Shown one piece after another: positions 12,503 to 24,066 of a stretch of 64,000 bases of DNA (position 1 is the first letter of the stretch; each line of letters begins with the position of its first letter). The notes under the pieces were generated by a model. That model was not told the DNA's origin and searched no databases. It saw only the letters and a program-made list of their open reading frames with translations. The translations under genes were made by a program, and so were the position numbers. The stretch spans positions 17,497,150 to 17,561,149 of the forward strand of contig NC_044923.1 in NCBI RefSeq assembly GCF_003576645.1. Reading direction: 5' to 3'. The stretch comes from Ipomoea triloba. Its lineage: Eukaryota > Streptophyta > Magnoliopsida > Solanales > Convolvulaceae.

Positions 12503-13241
12503 TGTTTACCAACGGATACTGTCAAATGTGAAAAAGAAATCACGTGTATCATTCAAAAAACTGTATACTACTTGAAATGATACTGATCTTTCAAAACGAT
12601 GAAATCACATGGTTTATAAAATCGAACTAGCTGTATGAAAACACATGAATCGTAAAAAATATTCTGTTGTATTTTCAGAATGAAACTAAAGGCCTGACTA
12701 AAAGAAACTAGTGGTTTGTCTAAATGAAACTGTTGGTTTGTCAAAGAGAAACTGTATGTTTGTAAAAATATAACAGTTTAGATGATGTCCTGTTATGCCC
12801 GAAAAATTATTAAATGAAAATATAGAGTAATTCAAAAGATACTGTATTGCTTTGGGAAAGATCCTACATTGTTCATAAAATGAATCTGACAAAGTGGAAC
12901 TATAGTGTTTGCAATAAGAAACTGTAATGTAATTTAAAAGAAACTACAGTGTTATGTAAAGGAAAGTGCAGTATTTTCAAAAAGAAACTATATTCTTTTT
13001 AAGTATATTGTTTCTCCATAATTCCTAAAAATCTTAAATGAAACTATAGAGTAACTGAAATGATAATGTAGGGTTCATGAACTGAAACTGAAGGGTTTAT
13101 CAACTAGAACTGACAAATATTCCACTGCAATTCCATTTCAAACTCCAGCTAAATGACAAAGAAACTGTAGTGTTTTTCAAAAGTAACTGTAGTGTTTTGT
13201 AAAGGAAAGTGATGTATTTTCAAAAAGAAACTATATTCTTT
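12503..13241. repeat. Inter-genic spacer copied from the leader-intron region
   Basis: About 12665-13050 closely matches 5285-5640 (GAAACTAGTGGTTTGTC, then ATGATGTCCTGTTATGCCC, then the start of a 255-bp monomer) in the same orientation. It separates the 3' ends of the two convergent genes. More GAAACTGNAGTG motifs lie at 12466-12500, overlapping the protease stop codon. Confidence 0.8.
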
Positions 13242-16200
13242 TTAAGTACTTTCATTTGGATTAAAATGAACCAACTTTGAGCTACTACCACCAGACGGAT
13301 GGACCAAATATCCACTGCCCACCATACTAGAAACAGACTCTCGCACAGATGATTGCACAGCAGCCTTTGTATTCAACTCGACATACTTTGAATAATTCTT
13401 TTGTCCTCTTGCATATTTGTACTTCTTTTCTATTGTGCTAATCAAACGTTTGTTGCGTTCACCTTTTGGCCTACTACGTGATGGATTTTGTATAACACCA
13501 TCTGTGGTTTGTTCACCATCTTCAAAGAAAATAGGACCAATTTCAGCTTCAATCTTCATCTTGGCATTTTGAAAGGCATCTTCACATGCTTCCCGAGCTT
13601 TAGAATTGCCTTGACTAGATAAAACCAACCGCTGAAACTTTCTACCAATTTGTATAACCCAACCACCTGAAGCAACACCACAAACATTCTCTACTGTCCT
13701 GTCTTCAACAACCCTTTTAGTCCATCTTTTAAGAATATACTTATCAGGGATTGTTGCAACACAGTGAATATTTAAAATGCGAAGAGAATGAGAGCACAAA
13801 ATACCCATCTCTGAAAACAACCTGCAACTACATGATATATCCAAGTCCTTAAAACTAAAACAAACCTCATGACGAATCAAATCAACATCAGGACGCCAAA
13901 CATGATATTTCATTACCTCACCACTGACCCCCACCAAATCTTGATGGCATGAAGAACCTTTCAAGAACTGTTCTTCAAATAAAAAGTATATCTCAATAGT
14001 GTAAACTTCTCTAGCATGTGAAAGTAACTTCACGTAATTCATAGCCATTGATGGCAAACCTTGAGAACAGCGAACATCTTCACCACTCTCCCTGCTCCTC
14101 CACTCAGAAATCACACTAACGAATGAATTATAAAAATCACACAATCCAGCTGTTTTTGAAAGTCTTCTAGAAATTGAATGATTAGTAGACTCACTCCTTT
14201 GCGAGGATAAAATACCACCAGAGAAATACTGTTTGCTAAAAGCAGGACACCACTTCTCCCTAATATTATATAATCTATCTAACCAAACATTCTTATGAAT
14301 ATTATACTCAGTCACCATCCTGAAAAAATATAACATAAGAGATAAATTGTAGGATCAAAAAAGACAAAACAAAAATTTCATTGTAAGTAGAGAGGGTGTG
14401 GGGTATGCAAAATAGGATCTACAAGTAATAAACAAAAACAAACTGAAAATTCGAAACTAAATATATAAATAAATAAATAAACAATGACATGCTATCATTT
14501 TGTCAACCCCCAAATATCATTCTCTCTTAACAGTACTATCATTTCATAAACAAAGCCAACTCATACAATGTATGGGGGGGGGGGGACATAAAAACACAAA
14601 CACTGACACAGTATCCTTTCATCAAAACAGCAGTTTCATTCACTCAAGCCTGCATTGTCCTTCTATAAATAAAACAAAATCATTCCAACTACAGTAGAAA
14701 ACAAATATAGTAAAAACTGCATACTATCATTTGATCAAAACCATATTATCATTTAATCAAACCAGCATTATCATTATAAAAACAAAGCAAAATCTGAGGA
14801 TGAAAGTTGCAAAAAATACCTGTTCCAGTAAAATTCAAATTCAGCTTCTGTGTCACTATACTTTAACAGAAAATTAAATAACTCTATGAAACCCTTTTGC
14901 ATTCTCAATCCTTTGATGTGCTTCTTTGAATTCTCCCCAATGTGCCAAATACATAGCCTATGTTTTGAATTTGGAAATACTTGCATGATTGCAGCAGCCA
15001 TGGCAGAACACTGATCAGTCATTATTGTTTGTGGCTGCCTACCATCCATTGACTGTAGAAACGTTTTGAACAGCCAAACAAAAGATTCTGTCCTCTCATT
15101 CAATAAAAAGCCACAACCAAACATCACATTCATACAATGGTGGTTCATACCTACGAATGGACCACAAATCATATCATACCTATTGGTACGGTATGTTGTA
15201 TCATGTACCACCAAATCACCAAACAACAAATAATCCGACTTCATTTGCACATCCCTCCAAAAAAACTACACAACCTAGCATCATCATCAACTTCGAAATC
15301 AAAAAAGAAACTAGACTCATTCAATTGTCTCTTCCGAAAAATCTCAATCAAAGTGTTAGAGTCAGTCCCATCTAAATGCTTCGCCGAATCTAACAACATT
15401 GTGTTATAAGCATCCCTGGCAGTAAATCCAACAAATGGTGAACCTCCAGACTGATGTTTTAAAAACTGAATACCATCATATAATGGGACTCCACTCCTCT
15501 TCATATCTTTAAGGTATGTCAACTGATCAACAGAAACGTTCCTATGCGACCTAAGCATATAGCTTGCAGATGCCGGACACAACTCATGGTTGTGCTCCTT
15601 TACATGTTTTGTAACTACCCACTTCCCACTTGAATCTAAGTCAAATTGACACATTGCATCACATCCAGTCCGAGTATCTATCTTTGTATAACACTTATTA
15701 GCACTCGCTTGTTTTGCTTTCAACCCAGCCTTATAACAATAGAACTTTTTCGACTTCACATTCCGAGTTCCAGGGAAGTAGTACTGTTTACCCTTCCTAA
15801 CACTAAATCCCATCCGAGATGCAAGATCATTATACATATCAAATGCTTCTTCAAGAGAATAAACAGAATGTCCCACCAATTCTTGATTAGCTGTGAGTTA
15901 TTAAAAAATGAACTTTCAATAAGTATACACTAACAGTTCATACTAATTGGGGAAATCAATTGACACTATAGACATATTGACCNAATGTTCCTAAACAAAA
16001 AAAAAAAAGGAAACTGTAGTGTATTTCAAAAGAAACTGTAATGTATTTCAAAAGAAACTGTAGTGTATTTCAAAAGAAAATACAGAGAAATGAAAAAGTA
16101 TGATGATCCTAAACAAAAAATATAACTACTCTGTTCAAACTCAATGAACAAACAGCTAAACATAAGAACCTGGAATAGATGAATCATCCTCATTGGCATC

Positions 16201-16870
16201 TGTAGAAGTACCACCACCTCTAGCAGATGGATTACAGCCATCTGACCAAATAATAAGAAACTGTAATATAATTTAAAAGAAACTGTAGTGTATTTCAAAA
16301 GAAACTATAGTGTATTTCAAAAGAAACTGTAGTGTATTTCAAAAGAAACTATAGTGTATTTCAAAAGAAAATACAGAGAAATGAAAAAGAAACTGTAGTG
16401 TATTTCAAAAGAAACTGCAGTGTATTGCAAAAGAAACTGTAGTGGTTTTCAAAAGTAAGTGAATTGTTTCCAATAACAAAAACTACTTCAGAAACAAATT
16501 CATACTAACTATGATGATTCGAACACAAATGCATAATTCAACACCAGTAGGGATTAAAACCTCGAATGTCATCGTGATCACCATCAAAACAGGAAGAACT
16601 AGCATTACATACAACTAGTGAATCCGATTCAACACCATTAGGGAGATTACATTCAACTGCAATGCATAAATATTTGAAAATATATAGCATCAAATATAAC
16701 CTACAAATATTACACAATCAAACGAGTAAACAAACGAAAGCTAATTATACAATCAAACGAAGATACATACCAGGAGTTGATGAATTGCAATCTTCAACAA
16801 TCAACGCATTCAAATCAATATCATCAATAAGATTACTTCTACCTAACATCTCTCCCATAATTCGCGACAT
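13242..16870 (-). CDS. FAR1/MURA-type Mutator-like transposase
   Basis: The enzyme would bind the terminal repeats and cut and join the element. Exons in transcript order: 16870-16771, 16656-16561, 16241-16170, 15890-14820 and 14319-13242; splice sites and phases agree. The total is 2417 bases, one short of 806 codons; the missing base falls in a seven-T run (minus strand, near 15262) where the frame shifts between the DNA-binding and catalytic parts. Domains: acidic N-terminus; FAR1-type zinc region (about 95-180) with CX3C spacing and HNH; transposase core with aspartates near 321 (HDTTY) and 380 (TDQC) and glutamate near 489 (SQRSES), the expected DDE triad; SWIM zinc finger near 607-625 (CSCRLF then CSHS). 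The length of about 805 residues suits the family. The start is the ATG at 16870; exons 1-3 and part of exon 4 are repeated further right. Confidence 0.88.
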
Positions 16871-17008
16871 AATGAACTCAAATCGCGATGAACAAATGTA
16901 ATCTCCTCTGCTCCCTTTGCGAACAAGAAAAATTAGATCGAACTGAAAAAAGGAAACAACGAAAGCTGAAAGAAGAAAAATTGCCGCCGGTGATAGTTAA
17001 CAGCGCTG
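15765..17008. repeat. Direct duplication, copy A (transposase 5' exons)
   Basis: This 1.24-kb segment reappears at 17009-18256. It holds transposase exons 1-3, the start of exon 4 and GAAACTGTAGTGTATTTC repeats. Copy A has an N at 15983 and lacks about nine bases present in copy B there. The other differences are one-base changes, mostly in short homopolymers, as expected of unpolished reads. Confidence 0.9.
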
Positions 17009-18256
17009 GAGTTCCAGGAAGTAGTACGTTACCCTTCCTAACACTAAATCCCATCCGAGATGCAAGATCATTATACATATCAAATGCTTCTTCAAGAGAA
17101 TAAACAGAATGTCCCACCAATTCTTGATTAGCTGTGAGTTATTAAAAATGAACTTTCAATAAGTATACACTAACAGTTCATACTAATTGGGGAAATCAAT
17201 TGACACTATAGACATATTGACCAGATACTACAATGTTCCTAAACAAAAAAAAAAAAGGAAACTGTAGTGTATTTCAAAAGAAACTGTAATGTATTTCAAA
17301 AGAAACTGTAGTGTATTTCAAAAGAAAATACAGAGAAATGAAAAAGTATGATGATCCTAAACAAAAAATATAACTACTCTGTTCAAACTCAATGAACAAA
17401 CAGCTAAACATAAGAACCTGGAATAGATGAATCATCCTCATTGGCATCTGTAGAAGTACCACCACCTCTAGCAGATGGATTACAGCCATCTGACCAAATA
17501 ATAAGAAACTGTAATATAATTTAAAAGAAACTGTAGTGTATTTCAAAAGAAACTATAGTGTATTTCAAAAGAAACTGTAGTGTATTTCAAAAGAAACTAT
17601 AGTGTATTTCAAAAGAAAATACAGAGAAATGAAAAAGAAACTGTAGTGTATTTCAAAAGAAACTGCAGTGTATTGCAAAAGAAACTGTAGTGGTTTTCAA
17701 AAGTAAGTGAATTGTTTCCAATAACAAAAACTACTTCAGAAACAAATTCATACTAACTATGATGATTCGAACACAAATGCATAATTCAACACCAGTAGGG
17801 ATTAAAACCTCGAATGTCATCGTGATCACCATCAAAACAGGAAGAACTAGCATTACATACAACTAGTGAATCCGATTCAACACCATTAGGGAGATTACAT
17901 TCAACTGCAATGCATAAATATTTGAAAATATATAGCATCAAATATAACCTACAAATATTACACAATCAAACGAGTAAACAAACGAAAGCTAATTATACAA
18001 TCAAACGAAGATACATACCAGGAGTTGATGAATTGCAATCTTCAACAATCAACGCATTCAAATCAATATCATCAATAAGATTACTTCTACCTAACATCTC
18101 TCCCATAATTCGCGACATAATGAACTCAAATCGCGATGAACAAATGTAATCTCCTCTGCTCCCTTTGCGAACAAGAAAAATTAGATCGAACTGAAAAAAG
18201 GAAACAACGAAAGCTGAAAGAAGAAAAATTGCCGCCGGTGATAGTTAACAGCGCTG
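17009..18256. repeat. Direct duplication, copy B
   Basis: It joins copy A at CAGCGCTG/GAGTTCCAGG. It carries a second set of transposase exons 1-3 (start ATG at 18118) and 126 bp of exon 4, then continues into the right terminal repeat. A real tandem duplication would give the transposase two promoters and first exons. An assembly duplication is at least as likely, given the N and the error-like differences. Confidence 0.9.
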
Positions 18257-18280
18257 TCTACATCTAACGATTATGAAATA

Positions 18281-18349
18281 ACAAAACGACGTCGTTTCAG
18301 CCCTTGGTCCACAATGCTTTGTGGACCACGGTCCATGATATAATTTGCG
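18281..18349 (-). repeat. Right terminal inverted repeat of the large element
   Basis: Read inward it gives CGCAAATTATATCATGGACC, then a GTGGTCCACAAAGCATTGTGG segment matching the left end, then AACGACGTCGTTTTG. The target duplication TACATACAT begins at 18350. The transposase gene starts on the minus strand about 0.2 kb inside the nearer copy of its 5' exons. Confidence 0.85.
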
Positions 18350-18358
18350 TACATACAT

Positions 18359-18672
18359 ACCCACCAACAATAAAGCGGCTGTTACAAAACTCTGTCTGAC
18401 ATTAATCTTAACACGTCCAATCAAAACAAAGAGAAATTAAGATGTTTTCATTTCCTGTCTAAGAAAAAATAAATAAATAATAAATGTAGGATGCAACTTG
18501 CTAAAAAGCATTCCTCATTCCTCACTGTATTTTTCCTTCATTGCTGCTAGTGGGGCCTTAAATTATCTTGACCTCATCACTTGCGTTGCACTAAATGTCA
18601 CTGTTAGCGTTGAAAACTTGTTTTTTTGTTTTTTTTTTTAAATACAAAACATTTTACTATGATAATGTATAT

Positions 18673-18703
<31 letters not shown>

Positions 18704-18812
18704 TATTATTTAAGTATAGACTACGGTGTCAATAGACTTTAAAGTTACAATTTGAGTTTTTACCGGAGACAATTCATTACAACTCAATGCATTTATCACT
18801 CACTTTAGACTG

Positions 18813-18869
<57 letters not shown>

Positions 18870-19500
18870 ATGAAGAGTTACCGTGCATGCTGGTTAGCAT
18901 TGTAGGATTTTTCGTATTGCTTATATATTTGTGGGGTCAATATGGGAACATGCATGATTTCTTTTGCATGGGTCCGACTTTGATATCATTAATTTCAATT
19001 AAAAGTCTAAATTAATACTTATATAACACATTTATTATTTATATATTATATACTCAACATGTGATGTTTGTTGGCTTGGAGCTAAATGTCTCGAAATTAA
19101 GTAATAGAATACCTCTAAGTAAAATGTCACAAGTTTAATTTTTATTTTCATCAAATATATTAAGAAAGTGTAGTGTATCCCAATCTTCTGTATTTGAAAC
19201 ATTAAATATGAATTAAATACATTATATTACTGTCATATTTTCATCATTTTAAGAAACATTTCAACCGAGGAATCAAAATTATGTTTGTTCTCTTTACATT
19301 GTCAAATTCAATTCAATGGAGGTCGTAACCTGGGCCATGATTGTACTCAATGTGATGCCAGGCCAGAAAGGGTTGAATTAGGCTACCTAAACACAGTGAC
19401 TTAATGATACTAATAATTGACTTAATTATTGCACCTGTAATTGCTAATATATAAGCTAAAACAATGCATTCGAAAAAAGTATTTGAAAAAAAAAAATAGA
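18359..19500. other. AT-rich intergenic stretch
   Basis: No gene was recognised. It contains a TTTA tetranucleotide run at about 18667-18702 and an AT run at about 18813-18865. Confidence 0.7.
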
Positions 19501-19502
19501 AG

Positions 19503-19865
19503 AGGAAATTGTAATTTATGCCTTTCTCAAATACACCAATTATCAATGTTACCCCTAAATTATTAGTAGTGTAAATATTGCCCCTCAATTTTCAAAATGT
19601 GACACCGCTCCCCTAATAGGAAGAAGTAGAAACATTTTTGTCAATAGAAGGAGAACAAACAAAGAAAGAAAAATGTAGAAAAAAAAAAAACTTGATCTTC
19701 GAACAGAGAAGATGACGAATAATCTCATTTACACCACTAACAATTCATGGTAGGGACAATATTTATCACGTTTTAAAATTTGATGGGCAATATTTACACC
19801 ACTAATAATTCAGGAGTGACATTGATAATTGACGTATCTGTAAGGGCATAAATTACAATTTTTCC
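19503..19865. mobile_element. Foldback/MITE with ~75-bp inverted ends
   Basis: The left end GGAAATTGTAATTTATGCC is inverted at the right as GGCATAAATTACAATTTTTCC. The similarity continues inward through TACACCAATTATCAATGTTA and the ATTATTAGTAGTGTAAATATTG segment. There is no coding region. The flanks are A-rich and give no clear target duplication, so the superfamily is uncertain. Confidence 0.75.
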
Positions 19866-20384
19866 AAAAATACAATTGAAATTTTATGGAAAAAATTACT
19901 ATGAAGATTGATTTCATTATTTAGTTAGTAGAAAAAAATTACTGTGTGAGAATATTAATTTTATTGTTTGGTTGGGTTTAGAATTATAAAAAATAATCAA
20001 TATAAAGACCAATAAATATACTTCTACACAATAATAATGATAATAAAAATACTAGTTGTTTTTAAATTAACAGATTATAATTTATGAATTACAATATCAA
20101 AAATTAAAATATTATAATAATATAATAAAAATTATTATACATGTCTGGTCTAATGGTATTAAGAAAGTTCTATGAGGACAAAATTGTCCTATTATGTGAT
20201 AAATTATTCCTTATGTCGTTCATGAAAAACAAAATACCAATGTTGAGCCTTGGAAAACTTTTTCCTCATATGTGAAAAACATTTTCCAATTAAAAAAATG
20301 TTCTATGAACCAAACGTTGGAAAAATCAATTTTAAGAAAAAAGCTTTCCATTCAACCAAACACCTCAAATTTGTCAACAGATAA

Positions 20385-20536
20385 TATTTTCGAACCCACA
20401 ATCTCCCATATGAGAGAGCAACTTGGTGTCACTAGATCACAAGGTAAAGCAGTATTGTCCCCACTGAGACTCGAACCCACCACCTCCCATATAAAGGGAA
20501 GGGTTTGATGCCACTGGACTACAAGGTCCTTGACAA
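20385..20536 (-). mobile_element. Two tandem tRNA-derived SINE heads
   Basis: On the minus strand, 20536-20466 reads as a pol III promoter: A-box-like TAGTCCAGTGGC and B-box-like GGGTTCGAGTCTC. A second, more diverged head (TGATCTAGTGACACC, then GTGGGTTCGAAAA) follows at 20446-20385. No poly(A) tail or target duplication was seen, so this is a dimeric fragment or two nested insertions. Confidence 0.65.
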
Positions 20537-21064
20537 ATAAGTTATAAGCTTTGTTGATAAAGCATGGAAGGTTTAAATAATAACTTATTTTTGAAAAGTT
20601 ACCCAAGTAACATTTCAAAATAAGCTCATAACTTTTTAACCTTTTCCTTTTGTGCCCAAGCTAGCCACAAACTTTCAATACCAACACTAATGGTAATTTC
20701 AAAAACAAAAAGATCATTGTAATAATGAAGCTGAATAATATGCGTTTCTAGTCACTAAGTTATGGAGTTAGAGTGGTTTAAAAAGATTAAAAAAGAATAC
20801 AAGTGACAAAACCTAACAGTACTGAACTTCTGATAAACTATAATTTCTAAAATGTTGTGTTACAATTTTGCAAACTCATTAACAATAAACCAAAGCATCA
20901 TCACTTCATTAAAAACTTGAGAACTATAGTATATTAAAAATTTGCATTGATGCAATGGGCCTGTTTTCGCACGTCCAGAAATATATAACTTTCCAAGAAA
21001 ATTTGGCCTCTATTGTGATCGTTAAACGGGCCATTCACGTGAACATGGGCTTCAGCATTGGGCA

Positions 21065-21666
21065 TAAGTTGTTATATCGTGGACCATGGTCCACAAAGAA
21101 ACACTGAACCGATTTTTTAAGTAAAGGTCTTAACGAAGTCCCGTAAATAAAATTACAGTTCATCTCAAATGATACTGCCTCACATTTGTTTTTATATTAT
21201 CAAATACAACTGTAATTATATCAAAATAAAATTGTAGTTGTGTTGAAAAGAAACTGCAGTGTATATAAAATGAAATTAAATAACAGTTTCACATATTTGA
21301 GTGTATATTGTCTAATGAAATTGTAGCTATATCGAAATGATATTGTAGTTGTGTTGAAAGGAAACTACAGTGTATTATAAAAAAAACTGTAGTTATGTTA
21401 AAAGGAAACAGAATAACAGTATCACATATTTGAATCATTGAATGTATAATGTCGAATAAAACTGTAGTTATATCGAAAAGAAACTGTAGTTGTATTGAAA
21501 GGGAACTGCAGTGTATATAAAATGAAACTGAATATGTTATACACACAAAGTTAATGGCGCGTAACGGAGTCGTTTCTGCCGTTTCTTTTCATTAATCAAA
21601 ACGACGTCGTGTTGATACATGGACTACCATGCATTGTGGTCGACCACGGTCAGCAGTAAAATTTGC
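21065..21666. mobile_element. Non-autonomous Mutator-like element (602 bp)
   Basis: It starts TAAGTTGTTATATCGTGGACC and ends, read inward, GCAAATTTTACTGCTGACC. A box ACGACGTCGT lies near the right end. The flanks CATTGGGCA and GATTGGACA agree at 7 of 9 positions, suggesting an aged 9-bp duplication. The interior has many GAAACTGTAGTTNTATCGAAA motifs, linking it to the large element at 4831-18349. Confidence 0.8.
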
Positions 21667-21729
21667 GATTGGACATTTTTCTTTCCATTTGTTTGTGCAG
21701 AAGCTGATATAAACGCATGTCCATTATTT

Positions 21730-22206
21730 GGCAAGTTTTATTGTGGACCATGGTCCATGTAGCAACGCGAACCATGATACGAATTCTGTTTTAGTTTTAT
21801 TTTCTGTATACATTAATTTCATTATAATTATACGAATTCCTATCTAGTTTTATTTTATATATATAGAATAGATTCATTGTACTAATACTAAAGTATCATT
21901 TTAATTTTAAAACACATTCATTATATTTAACAATATACATATTTGTATGAAACATGCTATTCAGTTTCATTTAATACATACAATAGGTTTATTATTGCAA
22001 CACAAAAGTATCATTTTAATTTTATTACAGGTTTATTTGGCAATATACATAGATGTATGAGCCCTGCTATTCATTTTTATTTTATAGTTTTATACACATA
22101 ATAGGTTCATTATATCAACATTAAATATTATTTTAATTCTACTACGAATTAATTTGACGAGATACATAATTGTGGTGTATCACTATGGTCCACCGTATAA
22201 TGATTG
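21730..22206. mobile_element. Mutator-like MITE (about 477 bp)
   Basis: The left end GGCAAGTTTTATTGTGGACC and the right end, read inward, CAATCATTATACGGTGGACC match the two end types of the local family. The interior is AT-rich and holds diverged repeats of a segment around ATTCATTATATNAACA. No convincing 9-bp flank duplication was seen. Confidence 0.7.
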
Positions 22207-22334
22207 TCATTCTCCTTTGGTTCAAAAAGATTAATTATAGTTTTATATTAAACATGCAATTTAAGAGGAATATATTATCCATGTTCAAACTCATTTACAT
22301 ATATACCAATAATCAACATAATATTTACGTACGA

Positions 22335-22725
22335 TGGATGATATACTGAGCTTTGGCCACAGGGACTGGCCCAATAAAGTAACTTGATCAAGGAAGTCTA
22401 AGAAGAATACACAGTACAGAGCAAATTAGGAGTTTAATAAGGACTGAACTTATTATTCACAATGTAATAGGGATTGAGCTAATTATTACTAATGTAGTAA
22501 GACTAGAGTTTATTATTGCTAATGTATCAGTGAATCCCAATATGAGGCAGGTTAGAATTCTTATTACTTATAGGACTTTAGGCCCAAAATGTGTATAAAT
22601 AGACCCCATACATAGGGAAGAGGTGAGCAATTTTCATTATTCACAAACAATATTCTTCAATACAAAATACCTATATTCTCTCTGTATATTTTCTCCATAT
22701 TTTTCCTATATTCCCGTTATTCTAA
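22335..22725 (+). mobile_element. Probable solo LTR
   Basis: The segment has an LTR-like layout: a TGATATACTGAGC start, promoter-like GTATAAATAGACCCC near 22594, then an untranslated pyrimidine-rich stretch ending in CTAACG. Three related AATGTAATNNGGANTGAG segments lie upstream of the TATA box. No second LTR, primer site or coding region was found, and the exact 3' end and target duplication are not visible. From 22726 to 23520 I see nothing further to annotate. Confidence 0.45.
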
Positions 22726-23545
22726 CGTTTCTAAAAAGTAAAATACACTGGAAAAAATAACTGAACGTACAGTTCATCGAGTATGATGGTGAGTGGTGCT
22801 AATAACATGTTATAAGTTCAACCTTCCTTAAGCCAGTTTTCCGGAATAATGTTAATACAATTCTACGCCAAAGTAAAATAGAGAAGATAGACAGAAAAGT
22901 AAAGTAAAGAAATGTGAAGAGAAAAATGTTGTCATTTTCATTGATAACAGTTCCAATATGCAATTAGCAATAACCATACACTGATACACGTGAGCATAAC
23001 TATAGGGAAAGAATGGGATAATGAGAAATATTTATAACACTATTGAAAATTCATTTGTGAATTGTGAGCCATGGATCTATTATTATTTTTTCCCTCAAAT
23101 TAAGGTACTTTAGATTTTAGAATCTCATTACCAAACTAAAATAATTTTAAAGTTATTTTCAAAGTATGATATTTTTATTATATATTACTCCATTTGTTCC
23201 ATTTTATCTATCATACTCACTATTCATTGGTCAAACTAACTCTTTATTCTTTGTTTATTTCTATTAGCATTTTCTTATAATTTTAAAATTTAATTTTTTG
23301 TGTTTAATAGTACTTTTAATTTAGTTTTTAAATATATAAATTTTACATACTACTTCTAAACTTAATATTATGAAAAATTAAATTATAAATAATTTCAATC
23401 AAGTCTCATTAATTAAACTCGAAACATAAAATTGGACAAAGGAAACACTATTTTGTCACATTTCTTTTTTAAATTGTTATCACCACATCACATGTTGTCC
23501 TTGCTTGATCAACTAGAGATGCCACAGGCCCACAACATCATTGCC

Positions 23546-23600
23546 AAACAACAACAACAACAACAATAATAATAATAATTATTATATAGGTTTGCCAAAC

Positions 23601-23634
<34 letters not shown>
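23546..23634. repeat. AAC/AAT microsatellite pair
   Basis: GCCAAACAACAAC with AAT repeats, then GCCAAACAATAAT with a longer AAT run. The shared GCCAAACAA lead suggests a small local duplication followed by repeat expansion. Confidence 0.9.
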
Positions 23635-24066
23635 GGTGTTCAGAAGTACTAGATGGAACTATGGAAGGAACGCAACATAGTCACCTTTATGAAAACTATA
23701 TTTCTAGTAATTTTAAATTATTAAAAAAAAATTTAAAGCAAAGACTTTTCTAACGTGACAGCACAGGACACGTGGCTAATAAAAAATCCGGTCCTACGAA
23801 GCAATTATTCAAATTAGACTAACATTTTTTAAAGAGGAACTGTTCCAAGTTAGTTGGTGACCTACACCACCAATAATTAACATTTATTTTTCCTTTTTTT
23901 AACGTACAAATTATATATATATAAAAACTGGAAAGAAAGAGAAAAAAATCAAAAAATGTGAAAAAAAATTATTACTCCGTATTTATATAATACAACAAAA
24001 ATTACAATAATAATGATATAAAGAAAAAAAATCATGAATTATATACCAGTGTAATACTAGTAATAA

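Larger units (their letters stand above)
4831..18349. mobile_element. 13.5-kb coding Mutator-like element (transposase + Ulp1 protease)
   Basis: The 9-bp sequence TACATACAT flanks the element at 4822-4830 and 18350-18358. The ends are imperfect inverted repeats of about 65-70 bp: the left begins CAGTTGTTATAT and the right, read inward, begins CGCAAATTATAT. Both then share a segment centred on CCACAAAGCATTGTGGACC and an AACGNCGNCGTT box. Inside are two convergent genes: a Ulp1-type cysteine protease gene (plus, from the left end) and a FAR1-type transposase gene (minus, from the right end). Mutator-like elements carrying Ulp1-like genes are known in plants. Each gene reads through in its spliced model apart from a single one-base shift in a homopolymer, so the element is recent and perhaps still competent. 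A 1.25-kb duplication near the right end may be an assembly artefact. Confidence 0.9.
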
